Shown piece by piece: positions 33,661 through 41,613 of a stretch of DNA of 63,996 bases (within the stretch, counting starts at the first letter, position 1; each line of letters opens with the position of its first letter). Origin of the DNA: an uncultured Bacteroidales bacterium (GTDB lineage Bacteria > Bacteroidota > Bacteroidia > Bacteroidales > Marinilabiliaceae); assembly GCA_934699135.1 (NCBI GenBank), contig CAKUVM010000007.1:1-63996 (forward strand), read 5' to 3'. A program made the position numbers and the translations under genes. A model generated the notes under the pieces. That model had not been told where the DNA came from, ran no database searches, and saw only the letters and a program-made list of their open reading frames with translations.

Positions 33661-35028
33661 TCAGAATGAGTACCTGAAGGCTATGGAGTAGTTCTCTTTT
33701 ATCTGGAATTTGTTGCTCTCATTGTCAAAGTAGCGAAGCTCCACAAGCAGGCGGGTGGATAGATAGCGATTTATCTGAACGTCTATGACGTTCTCCCAGT
33801 CAAAGCGCTTGTTGCCGTCTTTCTTAAAATACTCGTAGAAAAGCTCCAGCTTAGTCGTGTAGTATATGCCGAAGATTATGGTCTTCTTCCAGTTCACCGT
33901 CACGGAGAAGCCGTTCACGAAGTCGGCCCGCTTCCCCTCGTCAATGCCATAGCTCGTCGGGTCGATGTCCGCCGTGTCCGCCACCGCGGTTATGATGCCC
34001 GTGTAGGGAGACAGGAGGATGGACAGGTCTTCGCGCTTGTAGTCCATACCGAATATGAACTGAAGGTAGGCCGGTGAGAGGAGCGTCGATTTGGGGTTCT
34101 CCTTGTCAATGTCGCTGCTGCTGTAGTTTCTGAACAGCTGCGTCTTGAAAGAGAAAAGGAAAGAGTAGTACCACTTGTTCACCGCGTTGAAGCCATATTT
34201 CGAGTTTATGTCCAGCAGGTCGTCGCTCACGCGGCCTTTGAGAGTGGACGTGTATGTGAGGCCCAGCTTGCTCGTCACGTTGGTCTCCCATTGATGCCTG
34301 CCTTGGGCAAACACGGCTTTCCACCTGAAGTCATGCAGCAGCGAGGCGGAGTTCTCGCCGCCCTTGATCCAGTTGCTCACAAAGAGTTGAGAGAATTGCA
34401 AGTTCTCCTCGCCCGTCACAGTCCACGGGTTCACGGGGCCCTCCGGCTTGGTCTTGAGCTTGTCCGCCAAAAACGTCTCATCGGGCTTGAATATTCGTGA
34501 GAGGCTTTCGTGGTCGCTCTCGTGGTTATATATGAGCCGCCCCTCGCGAATGTCTTTGTCCATATCCGGGATCTCGCTCCATGTGCGCTTCACCAGTTCC
34601 GGGTGGGCGAACATCATGTTCATCCGCGCCCTGTCCATCGGGCTCAGCCCCGCGGGATCGGTCAGGTTGGCCGTCACGCCCAAGGTTCGCGTGCGCGTCA
34701 AGAAAGTGTCGCGTCTCGCCTCGGGAGAGTATTGCGAGTGGAACTTTATGTCCGCGTCCAGGGGGCGGTAATTGAGCATGAACCCTGCCGTGCATATTTG
34801 CCCGCGGCGCGCGGTGTCGGGCTTCAAATAAGGGGCCAGCCTCGTGGTGTCCGCCACTTGCAGGCGGAGAAACAAGGTGTCGCCGTTTGGCATGACGGAG
34901 TCCGCCACCTCGATGGTCTTGGTGGCGTATGGCCTTAGTGTCAGCCATAGCCCTTGCGCCATGGCCGTTACGTGCGGCGCTGTCAGCGCCGCGAGTGCTG
35001 CCAGCAGGCAGCGGAGCGCTTTTTTCAT
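33661..35028 (-). CDS. DUF3078 outer-membrane protein
   Basis: 455 residues. A signal peptide (MKKALRCLLAALAALTAPHVTAMAQ) is followed by a mature part rich in beta-strands. The block WTVTGEENLQFSQLFVSNWIKGGENSASLL is the hallmark of DUF3078, a family restricted to Bacteroidetes. The C terminus YSIAFRYSF ends in phenylalanine, as in outer-membrane barrels. The function is unknown. GC-rich like the genome core, it sits between two low-GC accessory segments. Confidence 0.85.
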   Translation of the reverse strand: MKKALRCLLAALAALTAPHVTAMAQGLWLTLRPYATKTIEVADSVMPNGDTLFLRLQVADTTRLAPYLKPDTARRGQICTAGFMLNYRPLDADIKFHSQYSPEARRDTFLTRTRTLGVTANLTDPAGLSPMDRARMNMMFAHPELVKRTWSEIPDMDKDIREGRLIYNHESDHESLSRIFKPDETFLADKLKTKPEGPVNPWTVTGEENLQFSQLFVSNWIKGGENSASLLHDFRWKAVFAQGRHQWETNVTSKLGLTYTSTLKGRVSDDLLDINSKYGFNAVNKWYYSFLFSFKTQLFRNYSSSDIDKENPKSTLLSPAYLQFIFGMDYKREDLSILLSPYTGIITAVADTADIDPTSYGIDEGKRADFVNGFSVTVNWKKTIIFGIYYTTKLELFYEYFKKDGNKRFDWENVIDVQINRYLSTRLLVELRYFDNESNKFQIKENYSIAFRYSF

Positions 35029-35052
35029 TGTTGGTTGTGTCTGTTGTCGGAC

Positions 35053-35175
35053 CTATTTCTTGAATCTGATCTGAAGGTTCAATTTTATGAGTCTGTCACC
35101 ATCCTCGCCCGCGTATATCTCTCCGTATCTGTGTCTGTTTCGGTCTCCCCTCTCGAAGCGTGTGTTGTTAAACAT
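35053..35175 (-). pseudogene. Fragment resembling the C terminus of an outer-membrane beta-barrel
   Basis: A 40-codon frame from ATG 35175 to TAG 35053-35055. Its end (YAGEDGDRLIKLNLQIRFKK) has the alternating pattern of a final barrel strand. In-frame codons continue upstream to a TAA. It could be a remnant of a larger gene deleted when the neighbouring DNA came in, or a chance frame. Confidence 0.3.
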
Positions 35176-35194
35176 ATAGTCCTCAATTTCCACT

Positions 35195-35320
35195 CTATGT
35201 TGTTATGATGTAGCCCTGATTTCTCATATAGTATTCAAAAGTTTCATAGGATGGCGAGTTTTTGACCCTTTTAAATTCTCTAAGAGCGTCTTCCTTCGTT
35301 ACGTAGTCCTTTTGAAGCAA
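35195..35320 (-). pseudogene. Short coding-like fragment (41 codons)
   Basis: A frame from TTG 35320 to TAG 35195-35197 encoding a charged, helical peptide (KEDALREFKRVKNSPSYETF, then YYMRNQGYIITT). No ATG at the start and a stop immediately upstream, so it looks like the tail of a broken gene. I do not recognise the family. Confidence 0.3.
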
Positions 35321-35340
35321 AATGAGATTCTATGGGAAGA

Positions 35341-35430
35341 TTAGTCATCTGAAATATAGCGAGGCCGAATGTCGCGAAGCAAAACCCTGCCGTCCGAATG
35401 ATATTGAGGATTGCATTTTATGAAGCACAT
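35341..35430 (-). pseudogene. Short coding-like fragment (29 codons)
   Basis: ATG 35430 to TAA 35341-35343, starting 12 bases after the HNH gene stop. It encodes MCFIKCNPQYHSDGRVLLRD and nine more residues. It lies in a different frame from the 41-codon fragment that follows, so the two may be pieces of one frame-shifted gene. Confidence 0.3.
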
Positions 35431-35441
35431 GTATGAAATTA

Positions 35442-36209
35442 TTATTTATACTGTTTGTTCAAATACTTCTGGTAGTGGCGGTCTAAAAAAGACGGTCTGG
35501 GGCAAAAACGATTGGGCCTGGTTATCTTCTTGTTTTGAAGTCCAAGTAGATAGTCTCTGAATGATTTATCATTTGTCTGTTCTATCATTTCCTCTGATAT
35601 GACGACATTATAATCAGGCGTTATGGCAATGAGGTTCAGGTCATATGCCTTATGGAACAGAGGGTTCAGGCATAAACCGTTTTCAGGATTGCTCCGATTG
35701 GTTTCATCTTCACTCCAACCAATAATATGGCATGCTTCTATTAGCTCTGGATTGCATACGCCTGATATGCAGCACCTAGAGTTATAGGAACACATAACAG
35801 CGGAGCGAAAGAAAGACTGGTTCACCCTTTGTTTGACAATGGTTAAACGTTCTTTGCCGTCCGGCAGATTGTCAAGGTCAATGTTTGCCACATCTTCAAG
35901 GTCGATGTTTGCAAATTTAGCCACAAGGCATTCGCTTTCATAGACAAGTTTATCTGGGATTTCGTAAAATTCCGCCCAAACTTTTTGTTCTAACTTTGCT
36001 CCATGTGTCAAGCCAACAATGCCTCTCTCGTGTAGCTTTGGGTCTAGTCTGCCGAAATTGCCAACTTTCATATTAAGGGCGCCGGGGGATCTTTTAATGA
36101 GCTTTGCGTATTTTACAATCATCGGATGCGTTTTCCTACTCTCCTTAAAAGGTATCTTGCAATACACGTTAAAAGCTATAACCGTCTCTTCCCAAGTCCA
36201 TTTATCCAT
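35442..36209 (-). CDS. HNH endonuclease family protein
   Basis: 255 residues. The C-terminal half carries the HNH_2-type core: YNSRCCISGVCNPELIEACHIIGWSEDE, then RSNPENGLCLNPLFHKAYDLNLI, which supplies the H...N...H residues; C-x-x-C-like cysteines precede it. The N-terminal half (MDKWTWEETVIAFNVYCKIPF) is the part commonly fused to HNH in putative restriction nucleases of Bacteroidetes and other phyla. No methyltransferase is next to it, so it may cut modified DNA or be a stand-alone defence nuclease; this is inference. Low GC supports recent gain. Confidence 0.8.
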   Translation of the reverse strand: MDKWTWEETVIAFNVYCKIPFKESRKTHPMIVKYAKLIKRSPGALNMKVGNFGRLDPKLHERGIVGLTHGAKLEQKVWAEFYEIPDKLVYESECLVAKFANIDLEDVANIDLDNLPDGKERLTIVKQRVNQSFFRSAVMCSYNSRCCISGVCNPELIEACHIIGWSEDETNRSNPENGLCLNPLFHKAYDLNLIAITPDYNVVISEEMIEQTNDKSFRDYLLGLQNKKITRPNRFCPRPSFLDRHYQKYLNKQYK

Positions 36210-36226
36210 AGTATCGCATCAGTTAC

Positions 36227-37177
36227 TCATTCGCACACGGGGCGGATCACCTCGTCAATGTCCACTCCCGCGGGCCACGTCACGTCCGTGGTGCCGCACG
36301 TGTATATGGCGGAGTGGAGCATCGTGTCCACGCTCAAGTCGAGCCGCCACAGGCGCGGGTTGCCAGCCACGTCAATGTCCCACAGCGTCGCGCCGCAGCG
36401 GCTCAAGTCAAGCTCCGCGATGTCGCACCGCGATATTTGCAGCGTCCGGAGGTTGTTGCGCCCGAAGTCGGCGTAGCTGCCCAGCAGCACCTCTCGGAGG
36501 CCGCGGCAGGCCATTATGCGGACGTCGGTCAGGTGGGGGCAGTAGCGCAGGTCTAGGCTCTCTATGCCGCACGTGTCCATATGCACCTCGCGGAGGCGGC
36601 TCAGCCCCCGCAAGTCCAGACCTCTCATCCTGACGCGCTCAATGCGCAGCGTCTGAATGTTCACGAAGTTGTCCAGCCCGCTCATGTCCACTTCGTTGTC
36701 TCCCGCCACCATCCCCAGGTCGGTAAGGTCAAGGCCTGTCGTCGACGCCGTCTCATAACCCTCCAAGACGCCATCGGCGTTGGTGTCGAAGCGGTCTAGC
36801 AGAAATTGCAGGAGTCTCGCGTCGGCAATCTCTGCGAGCGTCGAGACGGTCATGGCTTTCTCGGCCGTCAGTTTGCCATAGGTCACTTTTATTGTCACTT
36901 GGCCAAACCTCAGCGCGCTCATCACGCCGTCTTGACTTATCGTGGCCACGGTGGTGTCTGAAGAAGACCAGCAGATGGGCGCGTCGGGGAAGCCCGTGTT
37001 GGCGTTCTCGGGGTAGGCGTGTATGGTCAGCAGCGTGGTGTCGCCTGGGGCCACCTTGTCGGTCTCGCTTGTCAGGTAGATGTGGTTTAGCCTGACGTCG
37101 CCGCGGTCGCAGCCTTGCGCCAGGGTGAGCGCGAGAGCCGTGATGATTGCTGCTTTGATGATGAGTGCGACTTTCAT
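36227..37177 (-). CDS. Lipoprotein with Ig-like and leucine-rich-repeat domains
   Basis: 316 residues. Signal peptide with lipobox LAQGC (C23), so it is lipid-anchored. Residues ~30-110 form a bacterial Ig-like (Big_2) domain (ICWSSSDTTVATISQDGVMSA). A short EF-hand-like loop (DTNADGVLEGYE) follows. The remainder is a leucine-rich repeat solenoid (LRIERVRMRGLDLRGLSRLREV). These modules are common in surface proteins of gut Bacteroidales; binding target unknown. It lies 12 bases after the LptF/G-like gene and may be its operon tail. Confidence 0.8.
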   Translation of the reverse strand: MKVALIIKAAIITALALTLAQGCDRGDVRLNHIYLTSETDKVAPGDTTLLTIHAYPENANTGFPDAPICWSSSDTTVATISQDGVMSALRFGQVTIKVTYGKLTAEKAMTVSTLAEIADARLLQFLLDRFDTNADGVLEGYETASTTGLDLTDLGMVAGDNEVDMSGLDNFVNIQTLRIERVRMRGLDLRGLSRLREVHMDTCGIESLDLRYCPHLTDVRIMACRGLREVLLGSYADFGRNNLRTLQISRCDIAELDLSRCGATLWDIDVAGNPRLWRLDLSVDTMLHSAIYTCGTTDVTWPAGVDIDEVIRPVCE

Positions 37178-37189
37178 CTCTTGTCTGGT

Positions 37190-38272
37190 TTATTTGGGGG
37201 CCTTGACGTAGAGCGCGGCGCCAATGACGCTGAACACAATGTTTGGCAGCCACACGGCCAGCAGCGGCGGCATGTTGCCGTTGATGGCGAACGTCTGCGA
37301 CACCGTGAGGAACAAGATGTAGACGAAACTCAAAATCAGCCCTATGCCGATGTATTTGCCCATGCCGCCGCGCGTCTTGCGAGACGAGAGGCTCACGCCT
37401 ATGAGCGTCAGGATGAATGAGGCGAAAGGCGTTGCGCGGCGCTTATACAACTCTATGGCGAACTCTTCCGTGTTGCCGATGTTGCGCTCCGTCAGCTCAT
37501 TGATGTGGTCGCGCAGCTCGCCGGAGGTCATCATCTCGAAACTCTTGCGCTCTTTCTTGAAGTCCGACGGGCGGATGTTTATTGTGCTGTCCGCCTCGGC
37601 CCCTTTGCTTATTTTGTGGCGGATGCCGTCGGCCTCGAAGTCCCATCGGGTGTAGTCGCGCAGCTTCCACCGCTCGGTAATGGAGTCATAGGTTATGGTG
37701 CGGGCCGTAAGGCGCGAGACCATCTTCTTGCCGTCGAATTTCTGAATGTCGAACCGGTCGCCGCTCTCGCGAAAAGAGTAGTAGCGGCCCATATAGACGT
37801 ATACGCCGGGTGAGATCTGCATGTGCATGTCAGAGAGGCCCGTCTCTTTGCGGCTCTTTATGTAGGTGTTCTCGAAGGCTATGCGGGTGCGGTTGGACTG
37901 GGGAATGACCCAGCTGGCCAAGACGAATGAAATGACGGCTATGATGGCCGCGCCGACGAAGTAGGGAAACATAAGCCGCCTGAAGCTCACGCCGCTGGCC
38001 AATATGGCCACAATCTCGGTCTGGCCCGCCATTTTCGAGGTGAAGAATATTACGGCAATGAAGACCAGCAGCGGAGACAGCATGTTGGCGTAGTATGGCA
38101 GCAGGTTTTTGTAGTAGTCAAACACAATGGCCTCGAGCGGGGCGTGGCTGTCCATAAAGTCGTCCACTTTCTCCACCAGGTCAAACACTATCACAATGGC
38201 CAATATTATTGCCACGATGAAGAAGTACGTGCCAAGGAATTTCTTGATTATGTACAGGTCTAATATCTTCAC
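37190..38272 (-). CDS. LptF/LptG-family permease
   Basis: 360 residues from a GTG at 38272; longer starts would run into the regulator gene. Three membrane helices at the N terminus, a periplasmic beta-jellyroll domain in the middle (YIKSRKETGLSDMHMQISPG, YSFRESGDRFDIQKF) and three helices at the C terminus, the architecture of the YjgP/YjgQ proteins. With LptB they form the inner-membrane ABC machine that lifts lipopolysaccharide onto the Lpt bridge. No lptB or lptC lies nearby. Confidence 0.88.
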   Translation of the reverse strand: MKILDLYIIKKFLGTYFFIVAIILAIVIVFDLVEKVDDFMDSHAPLEAIVFDYYKNLLPYYANMLSPLLVFIAVIFFTSKMAGQTEIVAILASGVSFRRLMFPYFVGAAIIAVISFVLASWVIPQSNRTRIAFENTYIKSRKETGLSDMHMQISPGVYVYMGRYYSFRESGDRFDIQKFDGKKMVSRLTARTITYDSITERWKLRDYTRWDFEADGIRHKISKGAEADSTINIRPSDFKKERKSFEMMTSGELRDHINELTERNIGNTEEFAIELYKRRATPFASFILTLIGVSLSSRKTRGGMGKYIGIGLILSFVYILFLTVSQTFAINGNMPPLLAVWLPNIVFSVIGAALYVKAPK

Positions 38273-38300
38273 GATGTCGTCGTTTATTTTGGCGTGGGGG

Positions 38301-39023
38301 CTATCCCATCCGTGACGTCTTTTCGAGTCCGCTCTCGTCAACAATTGTTATCTCGCGCCCGCTCACCTTCACCAACCCTTCGGCGGCGAACGCGGCCAAG
38401 GTGCGTATGGCGTTTGCCGTCGTCATGTTAGACAGCGCGGCCATGTCTTCGCGCGTCGCCGCCGCGTTTATTCGTTTTGTGCCGGCTGCGTAGCCATACT
38501 TGTCTTTCAGCGTCAGCAGGCTTTCAGCCAGTCGCCCCCTCACTTGTTTTTGAGTCAGGCTCACGGCGCGCTCGCGGCAGTGGCGCAACTCCCGCGCCAG
38601 GGTCTTTATGACGAAGGCGTTCAGCGCAATGTTCTCTCGCAAGGCCGCCAAAGCCTCCGCGCGGGGGATTATGATGAGGGTGGCGTCTTCAACGGCCGTG
38701 GCCGTGGTGGTGTGCTTCTCGCCCACCAGCGCCGCCCTGTGTCCCACGGTGTCCAGCGGCCCGCTCATTTTCACAATCAGGCCGCGCCCCCCCAGGCCGT
38801 CCATCGTGGTCTTGACTTTTCCGCTCAGCACCATAAATATGGAGTCCGCCCTCTCGCCCTTCGAATATATCCTTTCGCCGCGAGCCACGCTCGCCACGGC
38901 GCACACGCTGCGCAGCCGCTCGCGTTCCGCCTCCGTCAGGTGGCAGAGCGGCTCTTTGCGCATCGGCAAGTCCAAGTTTGCGTCTTGCAGTTTTTGCCTG
39001 ATCTGGGTCTTTCCCTTTGGCAT
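38301..39023 (-). CDS. Crp/Fnr-family transcription regulator
   Basis: 240 residues from ATG 39023. A cyclic-nucleotide-binding-like barrel (ERIYSKGERADSIFMVLSGKVKTTM) is followed by a long dimer helix and a winged helix (INAAATREDMAALSNMTTANAIRTLAAFAAEGLV). No Fnr-type cysteine set for an Fe-S cluster is seen. It lies 14 bases after the DUF819 gene and 28 bases before the permease, in the exbB-to-permease run. Confidence 0.85.
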   Translation of the reverse strand: MPKGKTQIRQKLQDANLDLPMRKEPLCHLTEAERERLRSVCAVASVARGERIYSKGERADSIFMVLSGKVKTTMDGLGGRGLIVKMSGPLDTVGHRAALVGEKHTTTATAVEDATLIIIPRAEALAALRENIALNAFVIKTLARELRHCRERAVSLTQKQVRGRLAESLLTLKDKYGYAAGTKRINAAATREDMAALSNMTTANAIRTLAAFAAEGLVKVSGREITIVDESGLEKTSRMG

Positions 39024-39037
39024 CTGTCTCTTGTCTC

Positions 39038-40222
39038 CTATGCCAAGGCCATCAGCGCGTGTGCCACGCCGAAGCCAAGGTACGTGCCAATGGCGTAGCC
39101 CGCCAGTCCGACGGCTATGCCGGGGCCTATGGTGGCCTTGTTGCCAAGCGCGCCGGCCATGACAGGCACGAATGGCGGGGAGCATATCAGCGCTATGGAG
39201 CTGACCAGTGTCGTGTCAGCGTCTATGCGCGCCACGGCGTTGAGAGCCACGTGCAGAATCAGTGAGCCGAGTGTGGCCACCGTGATGAAGCCGAAAAACG
39301 AGCCGTCCACGTTTCCCAACATATGGGTGTTCACTTGCGATGACACGGCCACGCTGAAGATGAGGATGAAAAACGTGCCTGCCTCATAGGTGCGGCCAAT
39401 CCTGCGCACGCGCTCCCGCGAGGCCGCCATCACGGCAATGAACGATATGGTCAGGATGAAGACGGACTGAAACACGTCCGCCGTCCCGCCGCAAGCCTCC
39501 ACAGCCCACTGGCTGGCGGCCGCCAAAGCCGCTCCCGCGGCCACGATGCACGCCGTTATGCCCATAGCCCGTCCCAAGTCTGGCAGGCTCTGCCGGCGAA
39601 ACAGCCCGAAAAACAGCTCGCCGGAGTGGTCTTCCTGGTCTTCCGTCGCGTCGGCAGCGCGCCGGTCTCCCTCAAAGGGAGGCAATATGTGCAGCAGCAG
39701 TCTGCGCCCGAAGAAGATGACGATGGCCAGATATGCCGCGCTCACCACAATGGAGTAGGTGTGGCTGAGCAGATACACCCCGTCCGGCACTCCCAACGCC
39801 ACTTTGAGAGACGCCTGGTTGGCCGTGCCGCCAGTGTATAGCCCCGTGAGCATCCCGCCCACTTTGGCGTTGGTCTCCGGGTCGTCTTGTCCAAAGAGCA
39901 GGAAACCCGCTGTCACGGCCATTACGCAACCGGCCACCCCGCAAGCCATTGATTTGGCAAACTGTGGGGCCATATGCCGCCAGGCTCTCACGTCGGCCGC
40001 GAGGAGCATCAGCGGGATGGCCAGGGGAATGGTGGCCGTGGCCACGGCCGTGAGGGCGCTTTCCGCCCCATGAGGCAGGATGCCGCTCAACCCCACGGCG
40101 CAGCCCACGGCATAGGCCAACAGTATGTCGCCAACCTTGCGCAGCAGAGGCCACCGCCACGTGAGCCACATCACCAGCAGCGGGGCGGCAATGCAGTACG
40201 CCACCGTCAGGGCCGCGCCCAT
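39038..40222 (-). CDS. DUF819 (YjcL-like) membrane protein
   Basis: 394 residues with about ten hydrophobic segments. The GGMLTGLYTGGTANQASLKVALG stretch and the final GPGIAVGLAGYAIGTYLGFG region are typical of DUF819, a family of putative transporters of unknown substrate. Its ATG shares a base with the tonB stop codon (TGATG), so the two are translationally coupled. Confidence 0.8.
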   Translation of the reverse strand: MGAALTVAYCIAAPLLVMWLTWRWPLLRKVGDILLAYAVGCAVGLSGILPHGAESALTAVATATIPLAIPLMLLAADVRAWRHMAPQFAKSMACGVAGCVMAVTAGFLLFGQDDPETNAKVGGMLTGLYTGGTANQASLKVALGVPDGVYLLSHTYSIVVSAAYLAIVIFFGRRLLLHILPPFEGDRRAADATEDQEDHSGELFFGLFRRQSLPDLGRAMGITACIVAAGAALAAASQWAVEACGGTADVFQSVFILTISFIAVMAASRERVRRIGRTYEAGTFFILIFSVAVSSQVNTHMLGNVDGSFFGFITVATLGSLILHVALNAVARIDADTTLVSSIALICSPPFVPVMAGALGNKATIGPGIAVGLAGYAIGTYLGFGVAHALMALA

Positions 40223-41205
40223 CAGTTGACGATGTGGTTATACGTTATCGTGCCGCGCTGTGTCACAGGCTTTGACGGGTCGGCGTTAAATTTGGCTTTT
40301 TTCGCCGCCGCCACGTCGGCCTCCCAGACGCGCTCGTTCTGGATGGTTGTGCCGCTCATCTGGACGTTGGCGCTCACCACGTTGCCGTTCTTGTCCACTA
40401 CGATGGCCACCACCACTTTGCCGGGGCTTTGCACCCTCACGCTGGGTTTTGGCAGAGCTCCAATCAGGGAGCGGCCCTCAAGTGAGAAACTGGAGCCGTG
40501 TCCCGATCCGCCGCCTGTGGCCGTCCCTGCCGCCCCGCCGGTCAGGCTGCCTTGGTTGCCGGCTCCAGTGCTGCTGCCTTGGCTGCCGCTAGCCCCGGAG
40601 CCTGCGCCGGAGAAGCCTTTGCTCACGGCGTTGCGCGCAGCTTCCGCTGCGGCTCTGCGCTTTGCCTCGGCTTCCGCTTTGGCTCTTGCTTCAGCCTCCG
40701 CTTTTGCCTTTGCCTCGGCTTCCGCTTTGGCTCTTGCTTCAGCCTCCGCTTTTGCCTTTGCCTCGGCTTCCGCTTTGGCTTTGGCTTTTGCCTCCGCCTC
40801 GGCTCTCGCCTTGGCTTCTGCTTCAGCCTTTTTCTTTGCCTCCGCCTCGGCGCGGGCTTTAGCCTCTGCCTCCGCTTTGCGTTTTGCCTCTTCCAGGGCC
40901 GCTGCCTCTTCAAAGTCTTGGGTCGTCGCCGTCTGGCCGTCAGCTTTCGCTTCCGTCGGCTCGCTCGGCTCCGCAGGCTCACTCGGTGTCGGTGCGGGCG
41001 CTGGCTCGCTTGGCGTCGGCGCTGGTGCGGGCTCTTCCTCTCCGCTGCCGTCTTCGGTATATCCGTAGTTGAGCAGCAGTCCCTCCTCCTCCTTGCGCTG
41101 CGCCGTCAGGTGCGTGGCGTAGCACAGCGCTATGAGAACGGCGTGGAACACTATGGTGCCGAGCAGGCCACGTCCCCTGTATCTTCTTTCTGAGCTGTTT
41201 TCCAT
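40222..41205 (-). CDS. TonB/TolA-like energy transducer with Ala/Lys/Glu coil
   Basis: 327 residues: one N-terminal membrane helix (LLGTIVFHAVLIALCYATHL), a Glu/Pro spacer, a long charged helix of about 100 residues made of A-E-A-K-A-K/R repeats, a Gly/Ser-rich hinge and a small C-terminal TonB-like domain (PSVRVQSPGKVVVAIVVDKNG). With exbD and exbB upstream it forms a proton-motive-force transducer across the periplasm, either for TonB-dependent uptake or a TolA-like role. The coil is encoded by a 48-base tandem repeat. Coupled to DUF819 at its end and to exbD by a one-base overlap at its start. Confidence 0.85.
   Translation of the reverse strand: MENSSERRYRGRGLLGTIVFHAVLIALCYATHLTAQRKEEEGLLLNYGYTEDGSGEEEPAPAPTPSEPAPAPTPSEPAEPSEPTEAKADGQTATTQDFEEAAALEEAKRKAEAEAKARAEAEAKKKAEAEAKARAEAEAKAKAKAEAEAKAKAEAEARAKAEAEAKAKAEAEARAKAEAEAKRRAAAEAARNAVSKGFSGAGSGASGSQGSSTGAGNQGSLTGGAAGTATGGGSGHGSSFSLEGRSLIGALPKPSVRVQSPGKVVVAIVVDKNGNVVSANVQMSGTTIQNERVWEADVAAAKKAKFNADPSKPVTQRGTITYNHIVN
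40661..40780 (-). repeat. 48-base tandem repeat (2.5 copies) inside tonB
   Basis: Two identical 48-base units (40661-40708, 40709-40756) and a half unit (40757-40780). Each encodes 16 residues of the A-E-A-K coil. Unit length divisible by three means copy-number changes keep the frame and only alter coil length. Confidence 0.85.
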
Positions 41206-41597
41206 TATTTGGCTCTCGTGGCCAAGATGAGCTTGTACTTATTCTTCTTGGCAATGTTCATCACCTTCACCACCTCGCGCATGGGCACGGTCTCGTCCAC
41301 GTGCAGGGCGATGTAGGTGTCTGGCTGCTCCCCCAGCTTGGCTTGGAGTGTCGGCTCCAGCTCGTCAAAAGTCACGCGCTTTGTCTCCACGTAGTAGCGT
41401 AAGTCTGCCGTGATGGAGACCGACGTCTGCGGCTTGGCGGACGTCTGGTTCTTGCTCTGCGGCAGCACCAGCTTCAGGGCGTTGGGGTGGACGAGCGTGG
41501 AGGTCAGCATGAAGAAGATGAGGAGCAGGAAAATGATGTCCGTCATCGAAGACATGCTGAAGGCCGAGCTTATCTTCTGTCCTTTCTTTAGTGCCAT
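41205..41597 (-). CDS. ExbD/TolR-family protein
   Basis: 130 residues from ATG 41597 (MALKKGQKISSAFSMSSMTD). The membrane helix contains the essential aspartate (SMTDIIFLLLIFFML), and the periplasmic domain ends KNKYKLILATRAK. It forms the proton channel with ExbB. Longer upstream frames overlap exbB and are not family-like. Confidence 0.92.
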   Translation of the reverse strand: MALKKGQKISSAFSMSSMTDIIFLLLIFFMLTSTLVHPNALKLVLPQSKNQTSAKPQTSVSITADLRYYVETKRVTFDELEPTLQAKLGEQPDTYIALHVDETVPMREVVKVMNIAKKNKYKLILATRAK

Positions 41598-41613
41598 TTC
41601 TGTAGCTCCTTTC

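Larger units (their letters stand above)
35029..35441. other. 413-base stretch with no intact gene
   Basis: The space between the HNH gene and the DUF3078 gene holds three short coding-like pieces on the minus strand in changing frames (35053-35175, 35195-35320, 35341-35430) and lower GC than the core. I see no promoter of the TAnnTTTG kind before the DUF3078 gene. It reads as decayed accessory DNA. Confidence 0.5.

Noticed and set aside
40661..40780. CRISPR-like repeat array
   Set aside because: Units are contiguous without unique spacers and keep the tonB frame; it is a coding tandem repeat.
40623..41193. Long frames on both strands over the tonB coil region
   Set aside because: They arise from the repetitive codon pattern of the Ala/Lys/Glu coil; products are low-complexity Arg/Pro or Leu/Ser strings.
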